Shown: one piece after another, positions 38,481 to 41,152 of the stretch
Numbering within the stretch: position 1 is the first letter of the stretch
How the letters are laid out: each line of letters begins with the position of its first letter
Origin: Pirellulales bacterium
GTDB lineage: Bacteria > Planctomycetota > Planctomycetia > Pirellulales > JACPPG01
Assembly (NCBI GenBank): GCA_036499395.1
Contig: DASYDW010000040.1
Location: 1 to 41,152 of the forward strand
Reading direction: 5' to 3'
DNA length: 41,152 nt
Translations under genes and position numbers: made by a program
The notes under the pieces: model-generated
What the model was told of the DNA's origin: nothing
Seen by the model: only the letters and a program-made list of their open reading frames with translations
The model's database searches: none

Positions 38481-38957
38481 ATGACAACTACACTCGAAAT
38501 CGATCTCGCCAACATCCTGTCGCAGAAATATCCCCGCGGCTTTCACGCTCCGGCAGATATTGAAATCGGCACGTTTCTGGAATTCGCTGACGACGACTGG
38601 TCATACCAATTGAACGTCGAAGACTTGCTGGCGACCAAGCAGCTCATCGGCATCATTTGGAACGTCCGACTCATCCTCGATGAGCGCCCCGACCTCACCA
38701 ATGACCAGGCGTGGACGGTCCTACAGGCTTGCCAATCCCATTTCGAACAAGTCACCGACCCAATACGGGGCACCGTCCGGGCAGTGGCCGATGAGCTATT
38801 CCCAAGATCGCAGGGCAAAGTCGCGGTACGAGCGTTATTGACTCAAATCGAGCAGCGACTTGAGGCATTTTCCGATCACAAACGCATTGATGCTGCGGCA
38901 TACGACGCCATCGCGTCTACCCTCGAAGGCATTGCCAAAATCTTAGGAGGGCAATAG
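38481..38957 (+). CDS. Uncharacterised 158-aa transfer-region protein
   Basis: Helical, acidic soluble protein with VEDLLATKQLIGIIWNVRLI and a C-terminal helix ending SDHKRIDAAAYDAIASTL. No family recognised. Position (between the 71-aa protein and the methyltransferase) is characteristic of accessory genes on mobilizable plasmids. AAGGAAAGG lies before the ATG. It ends 2 bp before the methyltransferase start, so translation of the two is probably coupled. Confidence 0.7.
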   Translation: MTTTLEIDLANILSQKYPRGFHAPADIEIGTFLEFADDDWSYQLNVEDLLATKQLIGIIWNVRLILDERPDLTNDQAWTVLQACQSHFEQVTDPIRGTVRAVADELFPRSQGKVAVRALLTQIEQRLEAFSDHKRIDAAAYDAIASTLEGIAKILGGQ

Positions 38958-38959
38958 CC

Positions 38960-39708
38960 ATGCGCACAGCTATTAATCCCTTTTATACCTCTTCCACGCG
39001 ACGTTCGAAGACAGTGCCCGTTGCACAAGTTCGGGAGCCGGTCTATGCCAAACTGCCGCTCGCCCCGATCAATGCCAGCCCCGTACCTCATCTTACCAGC
39101 CTCTATCACAACGCCCGTGCCGGCGAATACGGCAATCGATCCTATCCCGGCAACTGCGGTGGCAATCTGATCAAGGATTTGTTGCTTTACTTCCAACCAC
39201 ATCTAGTCTGCGATCCGATGGCTGGCAGCGGCACTTGTCGCGACGTATGCCAAGAGCTTGCCATTCCTTGCATGTCGTGGGCATCCACGATGGCTTTGAC
39301 GCCTGCGACCCAGGGGCCTTTGCGACCGCAGCGACGTTTGACTTCATCTGGGCTCATCCGGCCTACTGGCGGATGGTGCTGTACGCCGACGATCCCCGAG
39401 ACCTATCACGAGCACCAACGCTGGAAGACTTCCTGCGCCGGTATGGCCAGTTCATCCGCAACTGTGCGAGGGTACTGAAGCCCAATGGTAAACTCGCCAT
39501 ATTGATGGGCGACTATTGCGACCGCAAGGCGGGGTTTATTCCGCTTACCTGGCACACCAAACGACTCGCGTTCGAATGCGGTCTTACTCAGCACTGCACT
39601 GAGATTATTCGGTTCAGCCATGGTGCGTCGAGTGGTCGAACGGTCTATCGTTCATCCTTCATTCCTATTTTGCACGATACCTGCATGGTATTCGAGAAGC
39701 CTAAATAA
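38960..39708 (+). pseudogene. DNA methyltransferase, frameshifted
   Basis: Two overlapping frames together encode one protein: the first supplies the SAM-binding motif CDPMAGSGTCRD, the second the catalytic region HPAYWRM and the rest (NCARVLKPNGKLAILMGDY, then IIRFSHG and LHDTCMVFE). The break is near 39281, within GTGGGCATCCACGATGG, and fits the loss of one base (restoring a codon there rejoins the frames). The family normally has HPPY; here it is HPAY, so activity may have been damaged even before. The start, with GGAGGG upstream, is well supported. It could be a sequencing error, but the changed catalytic residue argues for real decay. Confidence 0.85.
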
Positions 39709-39726
39709 TCGCCCTGCGAATTGGCA

Positions 39727-39752
39727 GCGGCCCGCCTTTAAGGGCGGGCCGC
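39727..39752. terminator. Hairpin after the methyltransferase
   Basis: Perfect 10-bp arms GCGGCCCGCC and GGCGGGCCGC with loop TTTAAG, 18 bp after the stop codon. There is no T-run, so it is either a weak terminator or a structured 3' end. Confidence 0.6.
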
Positions 39753-40452
39753 AGCTCAAATTCTCGCTTGCAAACTGACTGAGTTGAGGCAAGCCTTTTC
39801 AGAACATTGCATAACGGCCATGATCACGGCCTAGTCCGCAAAGTCCCGCCCCATTCTTTTCCCTATGCCGTGTATTAGAGGATTCTGACCCGTATCGTCG
39901 AAGTGATCGCGATTTTCGACTATTGCCTCGATCCAACATCCATTCGCTCTCAAATTCGCGCCCGGCATTGAAAGCGCCCCAATGACCGCCGTGCCGTCTG
40001 ACTGGCCGGCGGCGGGTCAGATTAATGGGCTGCCGAACCGCATTTCACGGTGAAATCGAAGTCCCAATACGCCGACTAACCCCCTTCGCCGTGTCAATGA
40101 AGTGCCAATCATTTGCCTCAGCCTGGCACACGCGACGGGGCGAGTTTCCCGGGGAAAGTCTACAAGAGATCTCGTCGCTTAGGCTGAGTGAGCTATCTAG
40201 CTGAGGAATGCATCTAAAGGTGCAACTTCGTTGCAGACGTCTTCCCTAAGCGGAGCTTAGGAGGAGTTTCACGGTCAAACGGATTACGGTCGTTGATGCT
40301 AGGTCCGTGCCGACCGGCGCGGCGGCGGTGTATCGAAGCGGTGAGCGGTCGTCAGATTGGACGCTCAGGACACGGCCTCATTGCACACTCCAACTCGCAC
40401 GTCAGGGATTGCCGACCCGTTGCGCGGAAGAGAATTGATAGACGCAGGCCGA
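39753..40452. other. 700-bp stretch without a visible gene
   Basis: No coding frame has start-site support on either strand. ATTTCACGGTGAAAT (40042-40056) is a perfect palindrome with a 1-nt centre and could be an operator. The right end of the element could lie here, but no copy of the tRNA-Ala 3' sequence was found. Base composition is more even than in the transfer region. Confidence 0.45.
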
Positions 40453-40992
40453 TCAACCAGACTGGTCGTTCAGGTTGCGGTAGAATACCGTTGCGTCGCA
40501 CCTGTCGCCCCCCGGAAACAACGCATATCCTGGAATATCACCAACACGGAGCCATCCAAGGCGATCGTATAGATGTGCAGCCTCGCTGTTCCTAGCGGCG
40601 ACTAGCACCAATAAAGTCCTATCGCTGTCGCGTGCGGAGGCTTCGGCCGCCTTTATTAATGCCGTGCCAATTCCCCGGCGTCGTGCACGCCGATGTACAA
40701 GTAATTTCACTAGAGTGGCGAAGTGCGGTTGGTTCTCGGGCTGGTGCAAAAGTAGCTGTACAGTTCCACACACTCCGAAAGCGTCTACTGCAACTACGAG
40801 AGCGCGATTTCCCACTGCGATATCTTGCCTGACCACGCACCAGAACGCAATTGCGCGCTCACGGGACAGACGATCCATAAAGCCGACCGCTGCGCCACCT
40901 TCGACGCAATCGACGAGAACATCAGCCAATTCACCGACTTCGAGATCGGTCAATGCGTTCAGATGTCGGACCGTGAATCCACGATCGGGCAT
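40453..40992 (-). CDS. GNAT-family N-acetyltransferase
   Basis: The 179-aa protein has the acetyl-CoA-binding motif A, LVHRRARRRGIGTALIKAAE (about 98-117, with RRRGIGTA), then LLVLVAARNSEAAHLYDRLG and WLRVGDIPGYALFP, the usual motif B end. It is a soluble monomeric or dimeric enzyme using acetyl-CoA; the substrate cannot be deduced. It lies alone on the minus strand, outside the transfer operons, so it may be chromosomal or cargo. The start MPDRGFTVRHL fits the family length. Confidence 0.9.
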   Translation of the reverse strand: MPDRGFTVRHLNALTDLEVGELADVLVDCVEGGAAVGFMDRLSRERAIAFWCVVRQDIAVGNRALVVAVDAFGVCGTVQLLLHQPENQPHFATLVKLLVHRRARRRGIGTALIKAAEASARDSDRTLLVLVAARNSEAAHLYDRLGWLRVGDIPGYALFPGGDRCDATVFYRNLNDQSG

Positions 40993-41152
40993 TACTTTTC
41001 ACTCACCGGAGGCCTTTAAGCCCAGCACTTTGGCACTGACTATATATCCGCCACTGCCACGCCCGAGTCAACCGCGAACACCATTACATCGGCTCTTGCA
41101 CCTTGGTTCTGCCACCGATGTCAATTGCAGTCGCGATGATTACGACGCTCGA

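Larger units (their letters stand above)
7971..39752. mobile_element. tRNA-Ala-integrated mobilizable element (right end not located)
   Basis: The left boundary is inferred from the tyrosine integrase next to tRNA-Ala. Transfer functions lie in two blocks: ParB-like, coupling ATPase and accessory genes at 10-14 kb, and a MobF relaxase with partner genes at 34.8-39.7 kb, with unrelated cargo between. No VirB/Tra secretion channel genes are visible. I did not find a second copy of the tRNA 3' end (sequence around GGTTCGACTCCCTTCCGCTC) by reading, so the right end may lie beyond the window; the end given is the last feature that clearly belongs to the transfer block. Confidence 0.6.

Noticed and set aside
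1..41152. CRISPR array, rRNA or insertion-sequence transposase
   Set aside because: No regularly spaced repeat-spacer units, no rRNA-like segments and no DDE-type transposase frames were seen.

Overview
The window looks like a planctomycete chromosome (Pirellulales-like is my inference) carrying a tRNA-integrated mobilizable element. The planctomycete signs are PEP-CTERM proteins, an ECF sigma factor translationally coupled to a Ser/Thr kinase with WD40 repeats, many genes without clear Shine-Dalgarno sites, and spacer repeats built from degenerate GGCAGT-type and GTCATTCGACATT-type units.

Chromosomal part (1-7.97 kb): dapB and thrC (aspartate-family amino acids), a run of small uncharacterised minus-strand genes separated by a recurring leader repeat, a 46-aa membrane miniprotein, a DksA/TraR-type zinc-finger regulator, lspA, an Rrf2-type regulator lacking a cysteine cluster, and tRNA-Ala(CGC).

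Mobile element (from the 3' end of tRNA-Ala to at least 39.75 kb; right end not seen): a tyrosine integrase sits next to the tRNA behind an inverted repeat with internal direct repeats. Then come two HTH/excisionase-like genes and a minus-strand operon: an unknown gene, a 25-aa membrane peptide, a DUF1232 protein, a ParB/KorB-like protein, a VirD4/TraG-type coupling ATPase without membrane helices, a separate membrane protein and an 87-aa protein. A MobF (TrwC/TraI) relaxase-helicase with a small partner, a candidate oriT and a short plus-strand operon ending in a frameshifted DNA methyltransferase lie at the far side. I see no VirB-type secretion genes, so the element looks mobilizable rather than self-transmissible.

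Cargo between the two transfer modules (14-34.7 kb): a HEAT-repeat protein with a possible C-terminal winged helix; the ECF sigma/kinase-WD40 pair; a PEP-CTERM protein; a subtilisin-like autotransporter with two N-terminal dockerin-type repeats; a lone HEAGH metallopeptidase-like protein; small DNA-binding proteins; a PEP-CTERM lectin-like protein; an ankyrin-repeat protein; and a 29.9-34.7 kb cluster. That cluster holds an unknown GAF-like protein, a 151-aa protein that reads as two tandem histone folds, a convergent AAA+ ATPase and an Apea/HEPN-like protein with an RxxxxH motif. It is my best candidate for an undescribed system, possibly defence or nucleoid-related; this is inference from sequence and context only.
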